In this document: one piece after another, positions 1 through 6,467 of the stretch
Position numbering within the stretch: the first letter of the stretch is position 1
Layout of the letters: the number at the start of each line of letters is the position of its first letter
The notes under the pieces: generated by a model
Databases searched by the model: none
What the model saw: the letters and a program-made list of their open reading frames with translations, nothing else
What the model was told of the DNA's origin: nothing
From: Porphyromonadaceae bacterium UBA4259
GTDB lineage: Bacteria > Bacteroidota > Bacteroidia > Bacteroidales > Muribaculaceae
DNA length: 9,740 bases
Direction: 5' to 3'
Assembly: GCA_002396125.1 (NCBI GenBank)
Contig: DGWL01000079.1
Span: forward strand, 72,644 to 82,383
Made by a program: the position numbers and the translations under genes

Positions 1-15
1 CGGAAATTAAAGCTT

Positions 16-63
16 CGCTAAAATTTTTATTTTTTAAAATTTTAAATTAACTAAATTTTAGCG
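16..63. repeat. AT-rich 11-bp inverted repeat
   Basis: CGCTAAAATTT at 16-26 is the exact reverse complement of AAATTTTAGCG at 53-63, with an almost purely A/T interior. A GC-rich mini-hairpin (GCGCC at 61-65, GGCGC at 69-73) overlaps its right edge. It could be the remains of a terminator for an upstream gene, but the long stem is not followed by a run of T on either strand, so the role is open. Confidence 0.5.
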
Positions 64-107
64 CCAACGGCGCACTAATTTTCTCATGCCAGCGAGCTAC
101 TTTAAAA

Positions 108-186
108 CAATTGCCGATGAAGGTCAAACCAAAACAACAAAGCCTGACAAAGAAAACAAATAATATCTTTGTTGATTTTGTTTGAT
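108..186 (-). repeat. Palindromic intergenic repeat, copy R1
   Basis: Positions 123-142 pair with 167-186 as an imperfect hairpin: 17 Watson-Crick pairs and one G-T pair out of 20. The reverse complement of this copy matches the copy at 6096-6232. In particular, the 23 bases at 108-130 match the complement of 6189-6211 with one difference. Orientation is set by the 'GGTTTGACC' end; by that definition R1 lies on the minus strand. An isolated 12-bp match to the other end of the element (GGCGCACTAATT, 69-80) lies nearby in the opposite sense. Confidence 0.8.
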
Positions 187-195
187 TTAATTCCC

Positions 196-229
196 GGCGT
201 GAGAATGTGTCAAAAAGTGGGCTCACGCC
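196..229. promoter_or_regulatory. 8-bp inverted repeat next to the aroA promoter
   Basis: GGCGTGAG at 196-203 and CTCACGCC at 222-229 are exact reverse complements separated by 18 bases. The right arm ends nine bases before the -33 TTG of the aroA promoter. No T-run follows on either strand, so a terminator is unlikely. A regulator-binding site is possible but is an inference from position only. Confidence 0.35.
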
Positions 230-237
230 TGAAAAAA

Positions 238-268
238 TTGTCAGTCCAAGCAGGATTTATTATCTTTG
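238..268 (+). promoter_or_regulatory. Promoter of aroA
   Basis: A -33 TTG (238-240), a 20-bp spacer and a -7 element TATCTTTG (261-268) fit the known Bacteroidetes primary sigma consensus TTG-N19-21-TAnnTTTG. Transcription would begin near 275, leaving a leader of only about 20 bases before the ATG at 297. No Shine-Dalgarno sequence is seen, which is usual in this phylum. Confidence 0.7.
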
Positions 269-296
269 CAAAAAATAAAGCAATAACTATTTTGAT

Positions 297-1550
297 ATGG
301 ACTATCGGGTCACAGCACCTGCCGCTGCGCATTGCACGCTGCAACTGCCGGCGTCGAAGAGCATTAGTAATCGCGCGTTGATTATTAACGCTTTGGCGCA
401 TGGAAAGGTGTCGCCATCCCCACTTGCGCAGTGCGACGACGTGGATGCGATGCGGCACGCCCTCTCGAGCGAAAGCCGTCACATCAATGTGGGGCCGGCT
501 GGAACCGCCATGCGTTTTCTCACCGCCTTTTTTGCCGCTCACGATGGCCGCACGGTGGTGCTTGATGGCGACGAGCGCATGCGCCATCGTCCCATTGGTG
601 TGCTTGTTGACGCCCTGCGGCACATGGGTGCCGGTATCGACTACGTGGGGCAAGAAGGATTTCCTCCACTGCACATCACGGGCAGGCGGTTGGCAGGCGG
701 CACTGTTGACATTGATGGCTCGGTGAGTAGCCAGTTTATCTCGGCCTTGCTCATGATTGCTCCTGTGGCGGGTGGAATGACACTTAACATAAAAGGCGAA
801 CTAGTGTCGCGGCCCTACGTCGACATGACAATGGCCCTCATGCGCCACTATGGCGTGGATGCTCAATGGCGAGGCATGACAATAGTAGTGCCCGCCGGCA
901 ATTACCTTGCGACACCTCTCACCATCGAGGCCGACTGGAGCGCGGCAGCCAACTGGCTGGCATTGCAGGCACTGATGCCGCAGTCGATGATAACACTCAC
1001 CGGCCTCTCAGCACACAGTGTGCAGGGCGATAGTGCCATAGTTGAAATGATGGCGCCACTGGGTGTGAAAGCGGCTTGGGCCGATGCTCACTGTCTTAGG
1101 CTATTACCGGCCAGCTCTACCACTCCACTTCCCGATGTGGTGCAAGAGAAGGCGTGTGACTGCTATGAGCGCGACATGAGCGCCACCCCCGACCTGGTGC
1201 CCGTGCTTGCCACCACGTTGTGCCTGCGGCGCGTGCCCTTTGAGCTGACAGGTCTGTCGACCTTGCGCATCAAGGAGAGTGACCGTGTTGCCGCTCTAGT
1301 CACCCAACTGGCAAAGCTGGGTTATCGCCTTGCTAGCGACGAATGCAGCATGAGCTACGACGGCAATCACATTGCCACCGGCGGCGGTGTGGTTCTCGAT
1401 GCCATGGGCGACCACCGCATGGCAATGGCTCTCGCCCTCACTGCCACCCGTCATTCGGGCATTGTGATACACAATGGCGAAGTGGTCACGAAGTCCTATC
1501 CTCTCTATTGGGACCACCTCGCCCAAGCGGGCTTTGTTGTTGAGAGATGA
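297..1550 (+). CDS. aroA: 3-phosphoshikimate 1-carboxyvinyltransferase (EPSP synthase)
   Basis: This enzyme joins phosphoenolpyruvate to shikimate-3-phosphate to give EPSP, the sixth step of the shikimate pathway, in the cytosol. The 417-residue protein is full length; the family is usually about 420-440. Hallmarks appear in order: the substrate-binding KSISNR at 21-26, AGTAMR at 68-73, a RMRHRPI block, SSQF at 144-147, the catalytic-region Asp299 (DLVPVLA), LRIKESDR at 323-330 with Glu327, DHRMAM at 372-377, and TKSYP with Lys399. The Asn usually found before AGTAMR in the E. coli-type enzyme is Pro67 here, and Phe74 replaces the following Pro. The ATG at 297 is chosen because it sits about 20 bases after a good promoter and leaves a normal N-terminus. 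A small membrane-protein gene follows after 59 bp and is probably co-transcribed. Confidence 0.97.
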   Translation: MDYRVTAPAAAHCTLQLPASKSISNRALIINALAHGKVSPSPLAQCDDVDAMRHALSSESRHINVGPAGTAMRFLTAFFAAHDGRTVVLDGDERMRHRPIGVLVDALRHMGAGIDYVGQEGFPPLHITGRRLAGGTVDIDGSVSSQFISALLMIAPVAGGMTLNIKGELVSRPYVDMTMALMRHYGVDAQWRGMTIVVPAGNYLATPLTIEADWSAAANWLALQALMPQSMITLTGLSAHSVQGDSAIVEMMAPLGVKAAWADAHCLRLLPASSTTPLPDVVQEKACDCYERDMSATPDLVPVLATTLCLRRVPFELTGLSTLRIKESDRVAALVTQLAKLGYRLASDECSMSYDGNHIATGGGVVLDAMGDHRMAMALALTATRHSGIVIHNGEVVTKSYPLYWDHLAQAGFVVER

Positions 1551-1609
1551 GATGTAACATCGTTCTCCTGTGCCTAAATTCCTCTATTCTAGAACTTTAA
1601 ATTAAAGAT

Positions 1610-2017
1610 ATGATTCCGGCTCTATACATATTTATTGTAATGGTGGTTGTGGGAGTGATTCTCTATATTCACGACCGCATGACGAGTCGCCCGGGCGACC
1701 CCAATCACGACATCGTGCAACCGCCGCAAGATGCTTGCACCGACGACTGTTGTGGTGCCAACGAGGTGTGTCCCAGCGAGATGATGCTCAAGCACATCAA
1801 CGACCCGGTGCAATACTATGAGGACGAGGAACTCGACCGCTTCAAGGGCCGTGGAGCGGCCGGCTACACCGACGACGAACTCGAGCAGTGGCGCGACGTG
1901 CTCTACACCCTCAAGCACGATGAGCTGCTATCATGGGAGCGCTCGATCAAGAAACGCGGCATTGCCATGCCCGACATCATCAAGGAAGAGCTCGTTTCGC
2001 TTTATAATGAGAAGTGA
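1610..2017 (+). CDS. Small membrane-anchored Cys-cluster protein, function unknown
   Basis: A 135-residue protein that I cannot assign to a named function. Residues 2-20 form one hydrophobic helix (IPALYIFIVMVVVGVILYI), probably an N-terminal membrane anchor or uncleaved signal. A Cys cluster follows, C43-x3-C47-C48-x5-C54 (DACTDDCCGANEVC), which could bind metal or form disulfides. The rest is soluble, acidic and helix-prone, with YYEDEELDRFKGR and DDELEQWRDVLYTL. Its architecture resembles uncharacterised small proteins I recall from Bacteroidales, which is memory rather than a search result. It lies 59 bp after aroA with no clear promoter between, so one transcript is likely. The next possible stop signal is the repeat hairpin at 2043-2115. 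The ATG at 1610 places the hydrophobic helix at the very start. Confidence 0.85.
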   Translation: MIPALYIFIVMVVVGVILYIHDRMTSRPGDPNHDIVQPPQDACTDDCCGANEVCPSEMMLKHINDPVQYYEDEELDRFKGRGAAGYTDDELEQWRDVLYTLKHDELLSWERSIKKRGIAMPDIIKEELVSLYNEK

Positions 2018-2042
2018 GATTTCAGTTGTTCTACTGTCTACC

Positions 2043-2146
2043 GTCAAACAAAAACAACAAAGTCTGACAAAGAGAACAAAAAGTTTTTTTTTGTTTTTTG
2101 TTGACTTTGTTTGATTGTTAATGAATTATTGTGCTCTGAAGTTGGA
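2043..2146 (-). repeat. Palindromic intergenic repeat, copy R2
   Basis: The outer arms 2043-2062 and 2096-2115 are imperfect reverse complements, and a run of nine T lies in the interior (2084-2092). Read on the minus strand, the copy begins TCCAACTTCAG (complement of 2136-2146), passes through AATTCATTAAC and ends in a GTTTGAC arm. This matches copy R3 at 6085 onward but in the opposite orientation. It is the only hairpin and T-run between the 135-residue gene and the next promoter, so it may double as a terminator. Confidence 0.8.
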
Positions 2147-2341
2147 TAAGTGGCCGTAGACTACTCTTCTATCTCACCACTACAAGCCTTCGTCCACACT
2201 CTATCTTGCTTGCGCGTTAATTGCTTGTCAATCGTGTTGTTATGTTTTAAATGCCTCAAAAAGTGTCCTAAATGTAATTGTTTGTCGCATTGCATTTTAC
2301 AAGGGAAAAATTAGGAAAATGGAAATAAATTGAAAGAAAAT

Positions 2342-2372
2342 TTGTTTTTTTGAAAACAATTTACTACTTTTG
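2342..2372 (+). promoter_or_regulatory. Promoter of the fibronectin-protein gene
   Basis: A -33 TTG (2342-2344), a 20-bp spacer and a -7 element TACTTTTG (2365-2372) match the Bacteroidetes consensus, with the same spacing as the aroA promoter. Transcription would start near 2379, giving a leader of about 100 bases before the ATG at 2479. That leader is much longer than the one of aroA. Confidence 0.75.
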
Positions 2373-2478
2373 TGCAATTCTTATCAGCAAACCATTAATA
2401 TACCGCAAGGCGCATATTATTATAGTTATTGCCTTTTCGTGATTTTTAACTTATTATATTAACCAAAACCGTGTATTT

Positions 2479-5400
2479 ATGAACAAGAAGATTTTTTACT
2501 CTTTAGTTCTGATGGTAATGGCAGCATTTATGCCTGCTGTTGCCCAAGAGACACTGACCGTGTATGAGGGACAAGGTCAAAGCAACGTTGTTCCCGCCTA
2601 CATGTTCTATTGGGACGACTTCACAAGAAGTCAAGTTGTGTTCCCCGCTGAGCAATTGGACGCAATGAATGGCGGACAGATCACTGCTCTGACATTCTAC
2701 ACCGACCAGACTGCTGAGTACGTATCGGCATCTACTGCCGACGTGTACCTGATGGAGGTAGACTACACCACAATGACAGCCTTAGAGCCCAAGGGCGATG
2801 TCCTTTACAGTGGCAAATTCACCGTAAATGCCGATGGAACACTCACCATCGAGTTTGCTACTCCTTATCAATATAGCGGTGGCAATCTGCTCCTTGGCAT
2901 TGAGAACACTACCGACGCCGGTTACAAGAACGTTAAGTTCTACGGCCAGACCGGTAATGCAGGTGCTTCGTTTGCCGGCTACAACTCAAACAGCACCGAG
3001 GCTGTAACAGGTAGCGTTCGCGACTTCATTCCACAGACCACTTTCACCTACACTCCAGGTGGTGGCGTGATTGTTCCAAAACCAACCGCACTCACTATTG
3101 CTGACGTTACTACCAACAGTGCCAACGTTAGCTGGACTGCCGGTGGCGAGGAGACTTCTTGGAACTTCGAGTACAAGAAGAAAGCCGATGAGGAGTGGAC
3201 TTCGCAAGTTGTTACCACCCCAAGTGTAGCTCTCGACGCATTGCAGAATGGTTGCGAGTACAACGTTCGCGTTAACGCCATCGCAGGTGAGAACACCAGC
3301 GCTTGGGTTACCGGCAGCTTTATAACTCCCACCTGCGAGGATGCCGACAAGGGCGAGGTTAGCTATCAGCTCACCGACTCCTATGGCGACGGCTGGAACG
3401 GCAACGCTCTTGAGTTCTACAACAGCAACGGCGTGCTTGAGGCTACCGTTACTCTATCAACTGGTGCTAGCGCCGAGGGCACTGTAGCTCTGTGCTACGG
3501 CGAGACCTACACTATTAAGTGGAGGAGTGGCAGCTATGGCAGCGAGTGTGGCTTCGTAGTTTATGGCCCCGGTGGCGATGAGCTCGTTAACCACGCACAA
3601 GGCACTGCTCCCACTGCAGGTCAGGAATTTGTAACATTCTTGATGGAAATGCCCACCTGCTTCACTCCAAAGGATCTCACCGTGGGCACTGTTACCTACA
3701 ACACCGCAGCCCTGAGCTGGACTCCAGGCAACGATGAGCAGGATGCATGGCAAGTAGCCGTTGGCGCTGCCGGCTTCAACCCCGACCAGGAGAACTATGT
3801 TTACACCGACGTTACCGGCGAGCCCAATGTAACTATTGAGAACTTGACCGAGGGTACCAAGTATGACGCTTACGTTCGCGGCAACTGCGGCGAGGGCGAC
3901 GTTAGCGCTTGGAGCAAGGTGGCAAGCTTCGAGACTCCACTTCAGTTCCCATTGCCTACTGAGCTTGCTGTTAGCGACATCACCGCTAAGAGTGCAGTAG
4001 CAACATGGCTTGGCAATTGCCCGGCATTCAACCTGCGCTACCGCATACCAGCTGGCATTCAGAAGTTCTTCTTCGATAGCTTCGAGGGTGGTGCTGAGGG
4101 CTGGACCCTTACCGACGCCGATGGCGACGGCAACAACTGGGGCTTGCTCCACGCTGTAGAGTATTCACTTCAGAATGTACCACTGGAGGCTAAGGACGGC
4201 GAGTATGTTCTCATGTCATCAAGCTACTCGAGCACCGCTACTCTCACTCCCGACAACTGGCTGATTTCGCCACAACTCGACCTGAAGGGCACTCTCCAGT
4301 TCTTCACAAGCGACGACGGTACTTATGCCGAGAACTTCAGCGTTTACATCTCTACCACCGGCACTGCTACTACCGACTTCGTAGCACTCGAGGAGAACAT
4401 CGCTACTCCAGCTCCCGGTGAAATAAATGTATGGACCGAGCACAGCTATGACCTGAGTGACTATGATGGACAAAAGGGCTACATCGCCATCCGTCACCAC
4501 GGCACTTCCGATCAGGACTACCTCTTCGTTGACGCATTCGCACTCAATGGCGAGGAGATTCCCGAGAGCGAATGGACAGTAGTAGAGAACACTACCGCTC
4601 CTGTTACCATGCAGCCACTGCAGCCAAGCACTACCTATGAGTGCCAAGTACAGGGAATCTATGAGGATGGCATCTCAGGCTGGACCGAGAGCGTGAACTT
4701 CACCACTCTGCCTTCCGACGCAATGCCTGCCAACCTGTTTGTAAACAACATCACCGCTACCACTGCCGACGCAAATTGGGAGGGCAGCCAGGATGCTTAC
4801 AACCTGCGCTACCGCACCGCCGGCATCACTCCAGGCTATGAAGAAGGCTTCGAGTATGGCCTCGCAAGCGGTGAGTTCCCAACTGAGAGCGGCTGGATCA
4901 CCATCGATGCCGATGGCGACGGCTACGCTTGGTACACCTTCACTCCCGATGAAACTGTCGACAACGCCGGCAACGCTACCGTTCTCGATGCTTCTTGCAT
5001 GACTTCGGCTAGCTACATGGGCGGTGCTCTCACTCCCGACGACTGGTTGATTTCTCCAGCACTTGAATTGGGTGGCACACTGTCGTTCCAGGTTCGTGGT
5101 CAGGATCCAAGCTATGCTGCCGAGCACTATGCAGTATATGTTTCGACCGGCGAGCGCACCGACCTTACATCTTATGTTGAGCTCGTTCCTGAGAGCGTTT
5201 CGGGTACTGCTTACGAGGAGATTACTGCCGACCTGAGCGACTATGAGGGACAGACCGGCTACATCGCCATCCGTCACTTCAACTGCACCGACGAGTTCCG
5301 CCTGAACATCGACAACTTCAAGATCATCCAGACCGGTGATGTTGTTGAGCCAGGTGAGTGGCAGGTTGTTGAGAACGTTAACAGCATCTACACTATCGAG

Positions 5401-6021
5401 GGCTTGACTCCCGAGACTAAGTATGAGGTACAAGTTCAGGGTATCGTTGACGAGCAGAACACTACCGAGTGGACCGCTTCTACATTCTTCACAACTCTCG
5501 CTGAGGAAGGCATGGAAGAGTTCTACGTAGTGGGTACATTCAACGATTGGAACCAGAACGAGGACGGTGGCCGCATCGAGCTCGTTGAGAACGAGGACGG
5601 CGTATTCGTTGGCCAAGTAAATCTCGAGGCTGGCGCTGAGTTCAAGGTTATCACTCCCGATGCTTCTGCCGAAAATGGCTGGAAGTGGTTCGGTGGTGTT
5701 GATGATAACCAGGTAGGCTTCTTCCTGATTAACGAAGGCCTGCTCGACGTTAACATCTCGCTTATCGATGGCTCTAACTTCCGCATTGAGGAAGCCGGCG
5801 AGTACACCATCACTGTGATGGAGGCTCCAACTACTGGTCTGAAGGGCATCAACGAGCCTCTCGTAATGGTTGTTTCTAAGGTAGTTACCGGCATCAACGA
5901 CATCAACGCCGACAAGGCCGGTTCTAACGAGTGGTACAACCTCAACGGTCAGAAGCTCAATGGCAAGCCCAGCGTTCCTGGCATCTACATCAACGGCAAC
6001 AAGAAGGTTATTGTAAGATAA
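2479..6021 (+). CDS. Secreted fibronectin-III / choice-of-anchor-J multidomain protein with T9SS-like tail
   Basis: A 1180-residue exported protein, probably at the cell surface or released; substrate unknown. A signal peptide spans 1-22 (MNKKIF, hydrophobic core, AVA|QE). Next are an N-terminal beta domain (about 24-190), FN3 (about 201-284), a 'DSYGDGWNG' beta domain (about 286-393, GDGWNG at 303-308) and FN3 (about 395-487). Two similar units follow (491-744 and 745-1007), each an FN3 fold interrupted by a choice-of-anchor-J-like jelly roll with a DADGDG loop (546-551, 810-815). Residues 1013-1119 resemble SusE/F or CBM48-like carbohydrate-binding domains (YVVGTFNDWN). The tail (1120-1180: WYNLNGQKL, GIYI, KKVIVR) resembles a Por/T9SS sorting signal. 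No catalytic motif is visible, so adhesion or glycan binding is the best inference. Codon use is very uniform (GAG, AAC, GTT, TAC), suggesting high expression. The gene has its own promoter and terminator. Confidence 0.93.
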   Translation: MNKKIFYSLVLMVMAAFMPAVAQETLTVYEGQGQSNVVPAYMFYWDDFTRSQVVFPAEQLDAMNGGQITALTFYTDQTAEYVSASTADVYLMEVDYTTMTALEPKGDVLYSGKFTVNADGTLTIEFATPYQYSGGNLLLGIENTTDAGYKNVKFYGQTGNAGASFAGYNSNSTEAVTGSVRDFIPQTTFTYTPGGGVIVPKPTALTIADVTTNSANVSWTAGGEETSWNFEYKKKADEEWTSQVVTTPSVALDALQNGCEYNVRVNAIAGENTSAWVTGSFITPTCEDADKGEVSYQLTDSYGDGWNGNALEFYNSNGVLEATVTLSTGASAEGTVALCYGETYTIKWRSGSYGSECGFVVYGPGGDELVNHAQGTAPTAGQEFVTFLMEMPTCFTPKDLTVGTVTYNTAALSWTPGNDEQDAWQVAVGAAGFNPDQENYVYTDVTGEPNVTIENLTEGTKYDAYVRGNCGEGDVSAWSKVASFETPLQFPLPTELAVSDITAKSAVATWLGNCPAFNLRYRIPAGIQKFFFDSFEGGAEGWTLTDADGDGNNWGLLHAVEYSLQNVPLEAKDGEYVLMSSSYSSTATLTPDNWLISPQLDLKGTLQFFTSDDGTYAENFSVYISTTGTATTDFVALEENIATPAPGEINVWTEHSYDLSDYDGQKGYIAIRHHGTSDQDYLFVDAFALNGEEIPESEWTVVENTTAPVTMQPLQPSTTYECQVQGIYEDGISGWTESVNFTTLPSDAMPANLFVNNITATTADANWEGSQDAYNLRYRTAGITPGYEEGFEYGLASGEFPTESGWITIDADGDGYAWYTFTPDETVDNAGNATVLDASCMTSASYMGGALTPDDWLISPALELGGTLSFQVRGQDPSYAAEHYAVYVSTGERTDLTSYVELVPESVSGTAYEEITADLSDYEGQTGYIAIRHFNCTDEFRLNIDNFKIIQTGDVVEPGEWQVVENVNSIYTIEGLTPETKYEVQVQGIVDEQNTTEWTASTFFTTLAEEGMEEFYVVGTFNDWNQNEDGGRIELVENEDGVFVGQVNLEAGAEFKVITPDASAENGWKWFGGVDDNQVGFFLINEGLLDVNISLIDGSNFRIEEAGEYTITVMEAPTTGLKGINEPLVMVVSKVVTGINDINADKAGSNEWYNLNGQKLNGKPSVPGIYINGNKKVIVR
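3949..5499 (+). repeat. Tandem two-unit domain duplication inside the fibronectin-protein gene
   Basis: Unit A (3949-4710) and unit B (4711-5499) encode the same arrangement: the first half of an FN3 domain (N-L-R-Y-R), an inserted jelly-roll domain, then the second half of the FN3 domain (W-x-V-V-E-N to F-T-T-L). Shared peptides include LTPD-WLISP-L, DLSDY-GQ-GYIAIRH and Y-x-VQGI. The DNA for GYIAIRH (4477-4497 and 5256-5276) is identical over 21 bases, 779 bp apart. Elsewhere the units have clearly diverged. Confidence 0.85.
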
Positions 6022-6045
6022 TCATTCTGTAAAAGTTGAATCATT

Positions 6046-6078
6046 AAAAAATGCACCTCGCAAGGGGTGCATTTTTTT
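6046..6078 (+). terminator. Rho-independent terminator of the fibronectin-protein gene
   Basis: ATGCACCTC (6051-6059) pairs with GGGGTGCAT (6064-6072) through nine pairs, one of them a T-G pair, around a GCAA tetraloop of the stable GNRA type. Five A before the stem can also pair with the seven-base T-run that ends at 6078. It lies 24 bases after the stop codon. The flanking A and T runs mean it may also work from the other strand. Confidence 0.93.
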
Positions 6079-6084
6079 GTGTGT

Positions 6085-6232
6085 TCCAACTTCAGGGCGC
6101 ACTAATTCATTAACAGTCAAACAATATCAACCAAAAATAACAAATTCAACAAAAAAATTTTGTTTTCTTTGTCTGGGCTTGTTGTTTTGGTTTGACCTTC
6201 ATTGGCAATTGCGGCATCTCTTGCTACCTCAT
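6085..6232 (+). repeat. Palindromic intergenic repeat, copy R3 (first tandem unit)
   Basis: It begins TCCAACTTCAG (6085-6095), shared in inverted form with R2, then GGCGCACTAATT, AATTCATTAAC, an A-rich CAACAAA-type arm, AATTTTG, and a T-rich arm ending GTTGTTTTGGTTTGAC. The outer arms are imperfect reverse complements. The 3' part (6207-6232 and on into the next unit) starts a 39-base stretch repeated exactly at 6343-6381. Confidence 0.85.
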
Positions 6233-6368
6233 GGCACAATAATTCATTAACTATCAAACAATGTCAACAAAAGACAACAAAAGCAACAAAAGAAATTTTG
6301 TTTTCTTTGTCTTGGTTTGTTGTTTTGGTTTGACTTCCCGGTAATTGCGGCATCTCTTGCTACCTCAT
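6233..6368 (+). repeat. Palindromic intergenic repeat, copy R4 (second tandem unit)
   Basis: This unit is a direct repeat of R3 offset by 137 bp. It contains the same TAATTCATTAAC start (6240-6251), the A-rich arm (CAACAAAAGACAACAAAAG), an AATTTTG centre and the T-rich arm ending GGTTTGAC. The tail CGGCATCTCTTGCTACCTCA is identical to that of R3. It lacks the TCCAACTTCAG extension because it abuts R3 directly. Confidence 0.88.
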
Positions 6369-6467
6369 GGCACAATAATTCTTTAACTATCAAACAAAGT
6401 CAACAAAAGACAACAAAATCAACAAAATAATTTTTGTTTTCTTTGCCAGGGCTTGTTGTTTTGGTTT
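6369..6467 (+). repeat. Palindromic intergenic repeat, copy R5 (third, 3'-truncated unit)
   Basis: A third unit, offset by 136 bp from R4, beginning GGCACAATAATTC. Its core matches R4 closely (TCAACAAAAGACAACAAAA and GTTGTTTTGGTTT) but similarity stops after GGTTT, so the GGCATCTCTTGCTACCTCAT tail is missing. This is the expected look of the broken end of a tandem array. Confidence 0.85.

Larger units (their letters stand above)
1..296. other. Intergenic region upstream of aroA
   Basis: I see no gene here. Short open frames run in from the left edge and stop within about 50 bases, so the end of an upstream gene may lie in the first few bases but cannot be identified. From left to right the region holds an AT-rich 11-bp inverted repeat, a small GCGCC-AAC-GGCGC hairpin (61-73), one palindromic intergenic repeat (108-186), an 8-bp inverted repeat (196-229) and the aroA promoter. 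Confidence 0.7.
2018..2478. other. Intergenic region between the aroA unit and the fibronectin-protein gene
   Basis: No gene is seen in these 461 bases. The left part is repeat copy R2, whose hairpin and T-run may end the aroA transcript. The middle (about 2150-2330) shows nothing I can name, apart from a 10-base string TCAAAAAGTG (2256-2265) that also occurs at 210-219 before aroA. The right part holds a promoter (2342-2372) and a leader of about 100 bases with a weak possible stem (AAGGC 2407-2411 with GCCTT 2431-2435). Confidence 0.65.

Noticed and set aside
196..229. Inverted repeat as the end of an insertion sequence
   Set aside because: The arms are only 8 bp and 18 bases apart, with no transposase and no matching distant partner in the window.
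169..381. Short plus-strand frame of 70 codons overlapping the start of aroA
   Set aside because: It begins inside repeat R1, runs across the aroA promoter and enters aroA in another frame. The peptide has no recognisable feature.
2401..2478. Riboswitch or attenuator in the leader of the fibronectin-protein gene
   Set aside because: Only a weak five-pair stem (2407-2411 with 2431-2435) could be found, with no known riboswitch core, leader peptide or terminator alternative.
4675..5616. Long minus-strand open frame (313 codons), and a similar one at 3457-4152
   Set aside because: Both lie wholly antisense to the fibronectin-protein gene. Their translations are low-complexity, rich in V, L, A and S, with no motif or start context. 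They arise from the strong codon bias of the sense gene.
6085..6467. Tandem array as a possible CRISPR
   Set aside because: The units are about 136 bp and repeat over their whole length. There are no short identical repeats separated by unique spacers, and no cas gene is nearby.
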